Positions 1-6,772 are shown, numbered from the stretch's first letter. The stretch is 16,885 nucleotides of DNA from JBDIBB01 sp039812685 (GCA_039812685.1 JBDIBB010000085.1:1-16885); one strand, 5' to 3'. Numbers and translations are program-made. The notes: generated from the letters alone by a model not told the origin.

Positions 1-2316
1 CGCGCGAAGCCCTGGACGCTGCGGCGCGTTCGTGGCACCTCGCTCCAAGGTCACCCACGGAGATTCCGGAAGGACCTCTTTGTTGAGCCGAGCGGAGAGA
101 AGTTCGGCCACTCGAATGACACAGTTGCGGTCAATCGGTTGATCGAGAGCCACGCTGATGCTCGCCGGGTTCTCATTGCCGAAATCGTACAGGGAGCGCC
201 GGCGGACGCACATGTTCACCTGCTCGCTCATTCCGACTGCCCGCTCGCGCGCGACAGCGACTTCGTTTGGCTTTTGGAACGGTGCTGTGCGACAACTGGA
301 GACGAAGCCGTTGTTTGGGCGAAGCTCGCCCGCCGCGTCATGAGTTGGGACAGTGTCGCGCACCTCGACGCGTGGCTCGACGCCAGTGCCCGCTGTCCCG
401 TCGTTGCCAGCGTACTCGACTACCCGCGGGTGATCGAAATCGAGTCACCAGAGGGCCGGCGCCTGAAGGCGGAGCACCTGAGAGAGCAGCGACGCCGAGC
501 GCGCGAGCCGCGAGGCCGCATTTCACCAGACGTTCATGCCGAAAGGATTGAACGGATTCTGACGGAGACGCTCGGAGAGCGCCCAGAGCTATTCCCTGTG
601 TTGGTTCAGGAACTGAGTCGCGACTTGAGTTCTGGTCGTGTCGAACGGGAAATGGACCTGCGCGAGACCAGTGGGTGGTCAGCTGCGGGACCTACAGAAC
701 GAGTCCGGGTTGTGGACGCCGCCGAACACTACTTGCGTCGCGCCAACTCGCCAACCTCCGCACCACTCGACACTCTGCAGCGCTGGTCGGGTGCTGACGA
801 GGCTCCAGGCATCGCCGCACTACTCTTGCTGCACGAGCGGCCGTCGGCGCTGAGCGCCCTGCCCGGAGATGTGTTCCGAACGCGCGCGCCGCAGATACTG
901 ACCCGCTTTATCGGGTTCTTCGAAGCGCCGGTCGAGCACAAGGATGCAATCACCGAGGTTCTCAACGCGCACGCACCGAATGAATGCCGCGCTACGTTGC
1001 TCTCGATCATCGATCATCCCGACGCAGCGAACAACATCCGTTCCTTGGTCGGACTGTGGGAGAACCGGATGGACGAAGGCCTGGCGCGCGAGGTGTTCGA
1101 ACGCGTCCGTGTTGCCGGCGCCGCCAACGCTTCCTTCACGGTGCTCCTCGGATGGCTCGTGCGCAAGAACTACGAGCCAGCAATGCTTTTCGCAGAAGAT
1201 CTGCTCAAGGAGCCGGCAGATGCCCGCTGCCTGCCGTGCGCGGTCGTGGCGGTGCGTGAGCGGCCGGGCGTGTTTTGGCCGCATGCCTGGCCCCTGATCG
1301 AAAGCGATCAGGCTTGGGGGAAGGAGTTCTTCACCGCGTTCCTGTCGTTTGCCGATGAGGGTGGCGGGTTACTTCCGGCGCTAGCGCCGGAAGAGACTGG
1401 CCGCTTACTAGATTGGGTTCTGACGGCGTACCCGGTGGACGATGATTCTTCCAGCGAAGCGGGTTTTGTCGGCCCACGGGACCACATCCGCTTCTTCAGG
1501 AACGCGTTGATTGAGCGGCTCAGGCAAGCGGGGACGCGCGACGCTTGCGCAGCCCTGCGTGTTGTACGTGACGCACACCCCGAACTTCCGAGGCTCAGCG
1601 AGGTACTGCTCCACGCTCAAGCGGCCGAGCGGCAGTCATCGTGGTCGCCGCTGACCAGCGGTGTGCTTCGACGGCTGTTCGCTGATCGTCGAAGCCGCTA
1701 CATCACTACCTCGAGCCAACTGCTCGACATCCTTACCGAATCGCTCGACAGATTCGCGCAGAGCTTGCACGGCGAGCTCCCGGCACGAACGACACTCTGG
1801 AATCAGCTCCTTGGCGGCACGAATCGACCCAAGGACGAAGAACACCTGTCCGATGCGGTCGCCCGACATTTCCGTACTGACCTCGTGGAGCGAGGCACGA
1901 TAGTCAACCGCGAGGTTCAGATACGCCGCCGCGAGGTGGCTGCGTCAGCAGGGGGCCAAGCCGGACAACGTACGGACATTCGCGTCGATGTGGTCCACCC
2001 GGCCGAGCGCGGCGAGCCGACGATCTTGACAGCCATTGTGGAGGTCAAGGGCTGCTGGCACCCAGAGGTAGAGACGGCGATGGCGGACCAGCTGACCGAC
2101 CGATATTTGCACGAGAATGATTGTCAAACCGGCCTCTACCTGGTCGGCTGGTATCTGTGCGGCGGCTGGGACGATAGCGACGGCCGAAAAGGTCGGGTTC
2201 CTTGGGCGACGATGGAAGAGGCTGACAATGCGTTGAGGTTAGAGGCCTCTCGACTCACGACGCCCGAGAAGAGACCGGAGCTTCGTGCGTATGTCCTCGA
2301 CTGCGCTCTCCGGTAG
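1..2316 (+). CDS. C-terminal part of a large helical protein with a PD-(D/E)xK nuclease-like domain (5' end outside window)
   Basis: The frame has no stop from base 1, so the gene probably begins left of the window; a TTG at 139 is an internal possibility but has no convincing ribosome binding site. Counting codons from base 1 (771 residues), most of the protein is helical, repeat-like sequence without a motif I can name. The last ~130 residues show a PD-(D/E)xK pattern: D659 in TDIRVDV, E681 and K683 in AIVEVKG, then Q697 in a QLTDRYL helix, followed by GLYLVGWYLCGGWDD. This C-terminal block resembles the end of very large NACHT/HEAT-type proteins of bacterial defence regions, so nucleic-acid cleavage on sensing an invader is a reasonable guess. 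The N-terminal sensor or NTPase part is not visible. The nuclease-like motif is seen; the defence role is inferred. Confidence 0.6.
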   Translation, partial: RAKPWTLRRVRGTSLQGHPRRFRKDLFVEPSGEKFGHSNDTVAVNRLIESHADARRVLIAEIVQGAPADAHVHLLAHSDCPLARDSDFVWLLERCCATTGDEAVVWAKLARRVMSWDSVAHLDAWLDASARCPVVASVLDYPRVIEIESPEGRRLKAEHLREQRRRAREPRGRISPDVHAERIERILTETLGERPELFPVLVQELSRDLSSGRVEREMDLRETSGWSAAGPTERVRVVDAAEHYLRRANSPTSAPLDTLQRWSGADEAPGIAALLLLHERPSALSALPGDVFRTRAPQILTRFIGFFEAPVEHKDAITEVLNAHAPNECRATLLSIIDHPDAANNIRSLVGLWENRMDEGLAREVFERVRVAGAANASFTVLLGWLVRKNYEPAMLFAEDLLKEPADARCLPCAVVAVRERPGVFWPHAWPLIESDQAWGKEFFTAFLSFADEGGGLLPALAPEETGRLLDWVLTAYPVDDDSSSEAGFVGPRDHIRFFRNALIERLRQAGTRDACAALRVVRDAHPELPRLSEVLLHAQAAERQSSWSPLTSGVLRRLFADRRSRYITTSSQLLDILTESLDRFAQSLHGELPARTTLWNQLLGGTNRPKDEEHLSDAVARHFRTDLVERGTIVNREVQIRRREVAASAGGQAGQRTDIRVDVVHPAERGEPTILTAIVEVKGCWHPEVETAMADQLTDRYLHENDCQTGLYLVGWYLCGGWDDSDGRKGRVPWATMEEADNALRLEASRLTTPEKRPELRAYVLDCALR

Positions 2317-2410
2317 GCAGGCCGTCCGCCGCGATGATCGACGGAAGGCGATCGACGTGCACGATGTGGCAAACCTTCGGGTTTTCTTGAGTCGGCGCCG
2401 TGGGCCTCGA
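2315..2410 (-). pseudogene. Remnant resembling the N-terminus of a DarT-type DNA ADP-ribosyltransferase toxin
   Basis: Reading the minus strand in one frame gives PKVCHIVHVDRLPSII followed by AADGLP. This closely resembles the first strand and helix of DarT (DUF4433) toxins as I remember them (P-K-I-Y-H-I-V-H-x-D-x-L-x-S-I). The frame is closed by a TGA at 2413-2411 just upstream, has no start codon, and loses resemblance within about 30 codons, so it can only be a fragment. It abuts the stop codon of the nuclease-like gene on the opposite strand. DarT normally pairs with an antitoxin, DarG, of which I see nothing. The match rests on a short stretch and on memory of the family. Confidence 0.4.
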
Positions 2411-2680
2411 TCAGAGGTGTCTCGATAGTCGAACGCGTCGATGCGTAGCCTGGCTGCGGCTGACACGTAGCGCGCCTGCAAGCCGCGCCGCTGCGCCTTG
2501 GGGTATCCCTCGTCATCTTCGTCGGGTCGTTGTATTCCGTGCCCAACGGCAGCGGCGGTCCTCGGCCCGACGCCCCACGCCGCGTCCACCGGCGTGGGGT
2601 TGGCGACAGGTGGGCAATGACGCGAATCGCCACAGCCCGCACGAGCGCAATCCCCAGACAGCCAAGAAGATCCCCAGGGG

Positions 2681-2695
2681 CGAGAGGCAGGGATT
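2681..2695. repeat. Partial tRNA-end-like repeat, copy A
   Basis: The 15 bases CGAGAGGCAGGGATT are identical to those at 9289-9303. The inner GAGGCAGGGATT also matches the acceptor/T-arm end of the tRNA-Gln gene. After this core the sequence departs (GCATCC in place of CGAA). It is probably a decayed attachment-site copy from an earlier insertion, but a 15-bp match alone is modest evidence. Confidence 0.4.
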
Positions 2696-2761
2696 GCATC
2701 CCCACCGGGGCTCACCAGCTGTGGGCCCGAGAGCGTCGAGGGACGCTATCAGCCACCGCAC

Positions 2762-2860
2762 GGGGCACTTTTTGGGCAACGACGGAGAATCGCCAATCCA
2801 AGGGATCTACAAGTCTCTGATTAACAAAGAGTTAGGCTGGCTGGGAGGCAGGGATTCGAA
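2762..2860. repeat. Left direct repeat of the island (long version)
   Basis: Aligned without gaps to 9429-9527; by hand count about 81 of 97 bases match in 2764-2860. The last 25 bases (2836-2860) are identical. The rest (TTGGGCA element, GGAGAATCGCCAA, CAAGTCTCT, GAGTTA) is conserved but diverged. In simple tRNA integration only the core should be shared, so similarity outside it suggests that a second, related element lies or lay immediately to the left. Confidence 0.75.
2836..2860. repeat. Putative attachment site: duplicated 3' end of tRNA-Gln
   Basis: These 25 bases are a perfect copy of 9503-9527, which covers the encoded CCA, discriminator base, 3' acceptor strand and T-loop (TTCGAA) of the intact tRNA-Gln gene. 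Beyond base 2860 the tRNA similarity stops, so this is a 3'-end duplicate and not a tRNA gene. A duplicated tRNA 3' end is the classic footprint of tyrosine-recombinase insertion. No integrase gene is present in the window. Confidence 0.75.
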
Positions 2861-2912
2861 TTCGGAGCTACGCGTTTCCATACGTGGCTGATGGCGCTGA
2901 ACTTCCGACGAC

Positions 2913-2935
2913 AACCGCTTGAGAGACAAGCGGTT
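2913..2935. other. Perfect 9-bp hairpin downstream of the acetyltransferase gene
   Basis: AACCGCTTG and CAAGCGGTT flank the 5-base loop AGAGA. It lies about 90 bases past the stop of the minus-strand acetyltransferase gene. Neither side has a T-run, so a classical intrinsic terminator is not supported. The CCGCTTGAGA part recurs at 9345-9354 near the right island end, which favours a role as an element-end sequence over termination. Confidence 0.4.
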
Positions 2936-2995
2936 ACAGCGCTCCGTTTCGTCCACTGCCGTCCACTCGACTCCTCCTGCTTCTCCCCCAGGTTT

Positions 2996-3012
2996 GGCAC
3001 TATTTGGGCACC
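2996..3012. repeat. TTGGGCA-type element, island-internal left copy
   Basis: GGCACTATTTGGGCACC resembles GGCACTTTTTGGGCAAC at 2764-2780 and GGCACTACTTGGGCAAT at 9431-9447. On the minus strand each reads TGCCCAA-NN-AGTGCC, with two TGCC units about one helical turn apart. Such paired short repeats near attachment cores look like integrase arm sites or excisionase sites. That role is inference. Confidence 0.4.
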
Positions 3013-3025
3013 GGCTCCACGAGCA

Positions 3026-3463
3026 TCATCCGAGCGACTTTCGCATGACGACGGCCGACGCCGGGCAGGCGGACCGGAACTCGACACTCTGCCGCACCGC
3101 TTCCGGGACCTCGTCGCGCCCGATCCGTTCGAATCCAAACCGGGGAAAGAACCCGTCGGCCGTGGTCGTGAGCAGGAACACGCTCGGCATGCCGAGATCG
3201 CGCGCGAGGGCGAGCGCCGCCTCGGTCAGGCGCTGCCCGAGTCCCTCGCCCTGCGCACCTGCGTCGACGACCACCGACCGCAGAAGAGCGCCATCGGCGT
3301 AGCGTTCCAAACCGGCGGCGCCAACGACCCGGCCGTCCAGGCGTGCCACCACGACCGCATCACCCATGGCGTCCGCTCCGTCGAGGGGTAAGCCGTGGCG
3401 CTCGAGCAGCGACAGCACCGCGGGGATGTCTTCAGGTTGGGCGCGTTCGATGACGAGTGGCAC
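3026..3463 (-). CDS. arsN2: GNAT acetyltransferase, ArsN2-type
   Basis: A 145-residue single-domain GNAT protein. The acetyl-CoA loop is visible as AGAQGEGLGQRL, and the C-terminal half has VFLLTTTADGFFPRFGFERI and a closing CPASAVVMRKSLG, the pattern of the ArsN2 group found in ars clusters. Family members are thought to N-acetylate arsenic-containing amino-type compounds; ArsN1 acts on phosphinothricin-like arsinothricin, and the ArsN2 substrate is less certain. The start is GTG at 3463-3461, chosen because a strong ribosome binding site GGAGGTGA (3478-3471) sits seven bases upstream. The gene is transcribed divergently from arsM, with 135 bp between the two starts. The family call is good; the substrate is unknown. 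Confidence 0.8.
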   Translation of the reverse strand: MPLVIERAQPEDIPAVLSLLERHGLPLDGADAMGDAVVVARLDGRVVGAAGLERYADGALLRSVVVDAGAQGEGLGQRLTEAALALARDLGMPSVFLLTTTADGFFPRFGFERIGRDEVPEAVRQSVEFRSACPASAVVMRKSLG

Positions 3464-3598
3464 TCGCGACTCACCTCCACCGCGCCGCAGCCGGCGCGTC
3501 CTGATACTACAGGCAGTCTTTCACCCGAACTGCTCAGCCTGCGTCCTTTTCGAGGTGGCTCCGTCTGTAGAGCCAGAACGGTTCGACAGGAGAGGACA
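3464..3598. promoter_or_regulatory. Divergent promoter region between arsN2 and arsM
   Basis: This 135-bp gap must carry promoters for both genes. It holds a perfect 7-bp inverted repeat at 3481-3498 (CGCGCCG, loop CAGC) and a smaller one at 3500-3513 (CCTG-ATACTA-CAGG), whose centre could serve as a -10 element in either direction (TAGTAT on the minus strand). No good -35 box is found, and the ArsR operator palindrome seen before arsR is not repeated here. That leaves room for control by another factor, such as the sigma factor encoded downstream. Confidence 0.35.
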
Positions 3599-4396
3599 AT
3601 GCCGACATCCACAGCAGATCAGATTCGAGCGACGGTTCGCGAAGCGTACGGGGCCGTGGCCAGCCAGCAGCAGCACGGCGGTTGTTGCAGCGGGAGCGCC
3701 GGCACGAGTTGCTGCGGTCCGGCGGGCACCGCGTCGACGCGGTTGGGCTATACGGAGACCGACCTGGCCTCCGTTCCGGACGGCGCCGATCTGGGCCTCG
3801 GTTGCGGGAACCCCCAGGCGATCGCGGGGCTGCAGCCAGGCGAGCGCGTGCTGGACCTGGGCAGCGGCGGCGGGTTCGACGCGTTCCTCGCCGCGCGGCA
3901 GGTGGGCCCCACCGGTCGGGTCATCGGGGTGGACATGACGCCCGAGATGATTGCCCTCGCGCGCGCCAACGCCGCGAAGGTCGGCGTGGACTACGTCGAC
4001 TTCCGCTTGGGCGATATCGAGCGCCTGCCCGTGGACGACGCGTCGGTGGACGTGATCATGTCCAATTGCGTCATCAATCTGGCGCCGGACAAGCCGGCCG
4101 TCTTCCGCGAGGCGTTCCGCGTGCTGGCGCCGGGCGGTCGGCTCGCCATCTCCGACATGGTGGCCGTCGGTGACCTCCCGGCCGCAATCGCCAACGACCC
4201 GGCGGCGTACACGGGTTGCATTGCCGGGGCCGCACCGGTCGCCGAGCTCGAGCGCATGATCGCCGACGCCGGATTCCAGCAGGTGCGCGTCACGGTGCAG
4301 GCGCAGAGCCGCGAGTTCGTCGAGGAGTGGAGTCCCGGCACCGGCGCCGAGCAGGTCGTGGCGTCCGCGCTGATTGAAGCGATCAAAGCCGCGTGA
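3599..4396 (+). CDS. arsM: Arsenite S-adenosylmethionine methyltransferase ArsM
   Basis: A 265-residue cytoplasmic enzyme that transfers methyl groups from SAM to As(III), giving methylated and volatile arsenicals. The SAM-binding fold is visible: motif I VLDLGSGGGFD (84-94), GVDMTPEMI (110-118), then GDIERLPV. The arsenic-binding cysteines of the family are present: C69 in GLGCGNP, C157 in SNCVINL and C207 in YTGCIAGA. An extra N-terminal Cys-rich patch (C29, C30, C38, C39) is common in bacterial ArsM. The frame is open upstream to 3395, but ATG 3599 is preferred because AGGAGAGGA (3588-3596) lies directly before it and the conserved domain begins here. It is followed 36 bp later by the Cys-rich small gene and is probably co-transcribed with it. 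Confidence 0.93.
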   Translation: MPTSTADQIRATVREAYGAVASQQQHGGCCSGSAGTSCCGPAGTASTRLGYTETDLASVPDGADLGLGCGNPQAIAGLQPGERVLDLGSGGGFDAFLAARQVGPTGRVIGVDMTPEMIALARANAAKVGVDYVDFRLGDIERLPVDDASVDVIMSNCVINLAPDKPAVFREAFRVLAPGGRLAISDMVAVGDLPAAIANDPAAYTGCIAGAAPVAELERMIADAGFQQVRVTVQAQSREFVEEWSPGTGAEQVVASALIEAIKAA

Positions 4397-4432
4397 GGTC
4401 CGCCTCCGTGCCTGCACCCGGGGAGATCAATC

Positions 4433-4603
4433 ATGTCTGCCACTTCCTCAATGCCGAGCGCCAACCAGACCCCGTCGGCGGCCTGCTGTGAGAAGACACT
4501 CCTCAGCACTTGCTGTCAGCCGGAGTCGAAGGCGGCGTGCTGTGGGGCATCGGCCCAGCCGAGCAGCTGCGGATGTCAGCCGACCACGGACGCAAAGCGG
4601 TAG
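4433..4603 (+). CDS. 56-residue Cys-rich protein, possible As(III)/metal-binding peptide
   Basis: A short frame begins ATG at 4433 and ends TAG at 4601, with a good ribosome binding site GGGGAGA at 4420-4426. The product has eight cysteines in 56 residues, arranged as three CC pairs (18-19, 27-28, 36-37) about nine residues apart and a final C46-G-C48. The rest is Ser/Ala/Pro/Gln-rich, with no signal peptide or membrane segment. Vicinal cysteines bind trivalent arsenic tightly in ArsD, ArsR and ArsM. Placement between arsM and sigZ, with only four bases to the next possible start (GTG 4608), suggests co-translation. A small arsenic chaperone, buffer or metallothionein-like role is inferred; I do not recognise a named family. 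It is shorter than usual gene-calling thresholds and easily missed. Confidence 0.7.
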   Translation: MSATSSMPSANQTPSAACCEKTLLSTCCQPESKAACCGASAQPSSCGCQPTTDAKR

Positions 4604-4607
4604 CATC

Positions 4608-5216
4608 GTGAACACGATGCTGGCGTCCGATCTGCCGTGGCAGGAACTGCACGGCAACCTGCGAGCGTTCATCGCCCGGCGGGTGCAGAACCAGGCCGAT
4701 GTCGACGATCTGGTGCAGCGTGTCCTGCTCCAGATCGTCACCGGTCTACACTCGCTGCGCGACGACGGACGCCTCCATGCGTGGGTCTATCGCACGGCGC
4801 GCAACGTCATCGTCGACTACTACCGGGCCACGGGGAGCCGGCGAGAACACGCGGCCGGCGACGCGGGCGACGTCGAGGCCAGTACGCCGGCGACACTCGA
4901 GACGCTCGACGAAGGTGACGGCGCGGCGTTGCGCGAGCTCGCGGCGTGCCTGGCGCCCATGCTGAACCAGCTACCGCCGGCGTATCAGGAAGCGATCCGG
5001 ATCGTGGATCTGGAAGGGGCGACCCAACAAGAGGCCGCCCGCCGGGTCGGCGTCTCGCTCTCGGGCATGAAGAGCCGCGTGCAGCGAGGCCGCCAGCAGC
5101 TGCGTTCCGTGGTCGAGGCGTGTTGCCGGATCGACCTCGATCGGCTGAATGGCATCTCGGCTTACACCCCGCGGCATCCTGACGCCTGCGGGTGCGGCGG
5201 TTGCGGCGGCCACTGA
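4608..5216 (+). CDS. sigZ: ECF-type RNA polymerase sigma factor, SigZ-like, with Cys-rich C-terminus
   Basis: A 202-residue protein counted from GTG 4608; ATG 4617 three codons later is equally possible, and neither has a strong ribosome binding site, so coupling to the preceding stop at 4603 is likely. Sigma region 2 is seen in DVDDLVQRVLLQIV to WVYRTARNVIVDYYR, and region 4 in LNQLPPAYQEAIRIVDLEG, TQQEAARRVGVSLSGMKSRV. It would direct RNA polymerase to a specific promoter set. Unusual for an ECF factor, it ends with C172-C173 after region 4 and a final C194-x-C196-x-x-C199 before GGH. No anti-sigma factor gene is next to it. Direct sensing of As(III) by these cysteines is an attractive inference. 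SigZ-like factors are recognised as a family but their regulons are little known. Confidence 0.85.
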   Translation: MNTMLASDLPWQELHGNLRAFIARRVQNQADVDDLVQRVLLQIVTGLHSLRDDGRLHAWVYRTARNVIVDYYRATGSRREHAAGDAGDVEASTPATLETLDEGDGAALRELAACLAPMLNQLPPAYQEAIRIVDLEGATQQEAARRVGVSLSGMKSRVQRGRQQLRSVVEACCRIDLDRLNGISAYTPRHPDACGCGGCGGH

Positions 5217-5261
5217 CCCCATCCAGCGCCTCTACGGTCGAGACCCACTCCGAGGGCAGAG

Positions 5262-5290
5262 TTGCTCGCGGCCGTGTTCCGGTGCTATCG
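5262..5290 (+). promoter_or_regulatory. Possible arsR promoter
   Basis: TTGCTC (5262-5267) could be a -35 box and CTATCG (5285-5290), or GCTATC one base earlier, a -10 box, with 16-17 bases between them. The -10 would lie inside the left half of the operator palindrome. Transcription would then start within about ten bases of the ATG, giving a nearly leaderless message. The boxes match the consensus only in part. Confidence 0.35.
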
Positions 5291-5304
5291 TCAATCGACG
5301 ATAG
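5285..5304. promoter_or_regulatory. ArsR operator: perfect 8-bp palindrome
   Basis: CTATCGTC-AATC-GACGATAG is a perfect inverted repeat with a 4-base spacer, ending three bases before the arsR ATG (5308). ArsR/SmtB repressors bind imperfect dyads of this size upstream of their own gene and release on binding As(III). Its position means bound ArsR would block both polymerase and the translation start region. I found no second copy in the window. Confidence 0.75.
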
Positions 5305-5307
5305 ACG

Positions 5308-5688
5308 ATGGCAACCGCAACCAGACAGAGACGCTCCACCCCGTCGCTCGACCCGGCGGCCTGCTGTCCCCCAGAACGTCCGGGTGCGCTCGACCGGCTC
5401 GCCGCCCCCGTCGCCGACCCTGCCGCTGATGAGGAACTCGCGACCTTCGCCAAAGCGCTGGGACACCCGGTGCGCGTGCAGATCCTCCGAATGCTGGCGC
5501 AACGGGATGCCCGGATGTGCAGCCACATCGTCGATGAACTGCCGCTTGCGCAGTCGACCGTTTCTGAGCACTTGCGCATCCTTCGCACCGCCGGTCTCGT
5601 GCAGGTGAACGAGTCGGGACCGCGGGCGGGCTACTGCATCGTGCCGTCGGCGTTGACGCGGTTGAAGGCCCTCCTCCAGGCGATGTGA
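5308..5688 (+). CDS. arsR: ArsR-family As(III)-responsive repressor
   Basis: A 126-residue winged-helix repressor of the ars genes. The DNA-binding helix-turn-helix is in PLAQSTVSEHLRILRTAGLV (79-98) and the wing ends at GYCIVPSAL. It lacks the ELCVCDL metal site of the plasmid-type ArsR. Its likely inducer site is C19-C20 in the flexible N-terminus plus C71 at the start of the helix ARMCSHIVDEL, like the CC-plus-C arrangement of the Corynebacterium ArsR1. C110 is an additional cysteine. There is no clear ribosome binding site before ATG 5308, fitting a short or leaderless message. The stop overlaps the acr3 start (TGATG), so the two genes are translationally coupled. Confidence 0.9.
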   Translation: MATATRQRRSTPSLDPAACCPPERPGALDRLAAPVADPAADEELATFAKALGHPVRVQILRMLAQRDARMCSHIVDELPLAQSTVSEHLRILRTAGLVQVNESGPRAGYCIVPSALTRLKALLQAM

Positions 5689-6761
5689 TGACGTCTTCGA
5701 AGCGACTCAATCCGTTCGAACGCTACCTGAGTCTGTGGGTGGGCCTGTGCATGGTCGCGGGCGTCGCCCTCGGCGTGCTGGCGCCCGCGGCGATGGAGGG
5801 GCTGCGCCGGCTCGAGTTCGGCGATGGCAGCCAGATCAACATCCCGATCGCCATTCTGATCTGGCTGATGATCACGCCCATGATGATGAAGGTCGACTTC
5901 GGTGCGATCCGCAACGTGGGGCGTCGGCCGCGCGGCCTCTTCGTCACGCTGTTCGTGAACTGGCTGGTCAAGCCGTTCTCGATGGCGCTGATCGCGTGGG
6001 TATTCTTCCGCCTGCTCTTCAGCCCGTGGATCTCGCCGGCCGATGCCGACCAGTACATCGCGGGGTGCATCATCCTCGCCGCCGCGCCGTGTACCGCCAT
6101 GGTGTTCGTCTGGAGCTACCTCTCGGACGGAGACCCGGCGTACACGCTGGTGCAGGTTTCGGTGAACGACCTGCTGATGCTGATCCTCTTCGCCCCGATC
6201 GTGCGCTATCTCGTGAGCGGCGCATCCTCCCTCGAGGTTCCCTTCCTGGTGCTGCTCTACTCGGTGCTGGTTTTCATCGTCGTGCCGCTCGTGGCCGGTG
6301 TGCTGCTGCGCCAGTGGTTCGTGCGCACCAGGGGCGTTGCGTGGTTCGAGTCGGAACTGCTGCCGCGCTTTGCGCCGATCAGCATGCTGGCCCTGCTGGC
6401 CACGCTCGTCCTGATCTTCGCGTTCCAGGCCGACAACATCCTCGGCAAGCCGCTGCACGTCGCGCTCATCGCGGTGCCGATCCTGATTCAGGTGTACTTC
6501 AACTCGTCGCTGACCTACGGGTTGATGCGCCTGTTCCGGGTGGAGTACGCGATTGCGGCGCCCGGTGCGCTGATCGGTGCCAGCAACTTCTTCGAGCTCG
6601 CCGTTGCCACGGCGATTGCCTTGTTCGGTCCGGAGTCCGGCGCCGCGCTCGCGACGGTCGTGGGCGTGCTCATCGAAGTGCCGGTCATGCTGTCGGTGTG
6701 CGCCGTCTGCAACCGCACCCGTCACTGGTTTCCTCAGCCGCAATCGGCCCTCACCTCATAA
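5688..6761 (+). CDS. acr3: Arsenite efflux permease, ACR3 family
   Basis: A 357-residue integral membrane protein with about ten hydrophobic segments, the usual size for Acr3. It exports As(OH)3/arsenite across the inner membrane. Family hallmarks are C135 in AAAPCTAMVFVWS and E303 in GASNFFELAVATAIALFG, both needed for transport in studied members; NIPIAILIWLMITPMMMKVDF is also typical. Start ATG 5688 overlaps the arsR stop by one base; GTG 5685 is an alternative one codon earlier. With ArsA encoded downstream, it may work either alone on the membrane potential or as an ArsA-energised pump. It is a member of BART-type transporters and not related to ArsB. Confidence 0.95.
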   Translation: MTSSKRLNPFERYLSLWVGLCMVAGVALGVLAPAAMEGLRRLEFGDGSQINIPIAILIWLMITPMMMKVDFGAIRNVGRRPRGLFVTLFVNWLVKPFSMALIAWVFFRLLFSPWISPADADQYIAGCIILAAAPCTAMVFVWSYLSDGDPAYTLVQVSVNDLLMLILFAPIVRYLVSGASSLEVPFLVLLYSVLVFIVVPLVAGVLLRQWFVRTRGVAWFESELLPRFAPISMLALLATLVLIFAFQADNILGKPLHVALIAVPILIQVYFNSSLTYGLMRLFRVEYAIAAPGALIGASNFFELAVATAIALFGPESGAALATVVGVLIEVPVMLSVCAVCNRTRHWFPQPQSALTS

Positions 6762-6772
6762 GGATCTCCACC

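Larger units (their letters stand above)
2317..3025. other. Gene-free, degenerate stretch at the left island boundary
   Basis: No open frame here looks like a real protein: the longer ones are Arg/Pro/Ala-rich readings with no known motif, and several merely read through tRNA-like sequence. The stretch contains the DarT-like remnant at its left end, a partial tRNA-end copy at 2681-2695, a conserved TTGGGCA-type element at 2764-2780, the perfect tRNA 3'-end repeat at 2836-2860, a hairpin at 2913-2935 and a second TTGGGCA-type element at 2996-3012. It therefore reads as accumulated ends of integrated elements. Confidence 0.6.

Noticed and set aside
2400..2891. 163-residue frame across the gene-free stretch
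   Set aside because: It is low-complexity Arg/Pro sequence ending in a read-through of the tRNA-end repeat (GWLGGRDSNSE), a known artefact beside attachment sites.
3395..3598. Upstream extension of arsM
   Set aside because: The ribosome binding site at 3588-3596 and the family N-terminus both point to ATG 3599.
5631..6743. 370-residue minus-strand frame opposite acr3
   Set aside because: Its composition is Arg/His/Gln-rich with no motif, and the plus strand encodes a clear Acr3 with its key Cys and Glu.
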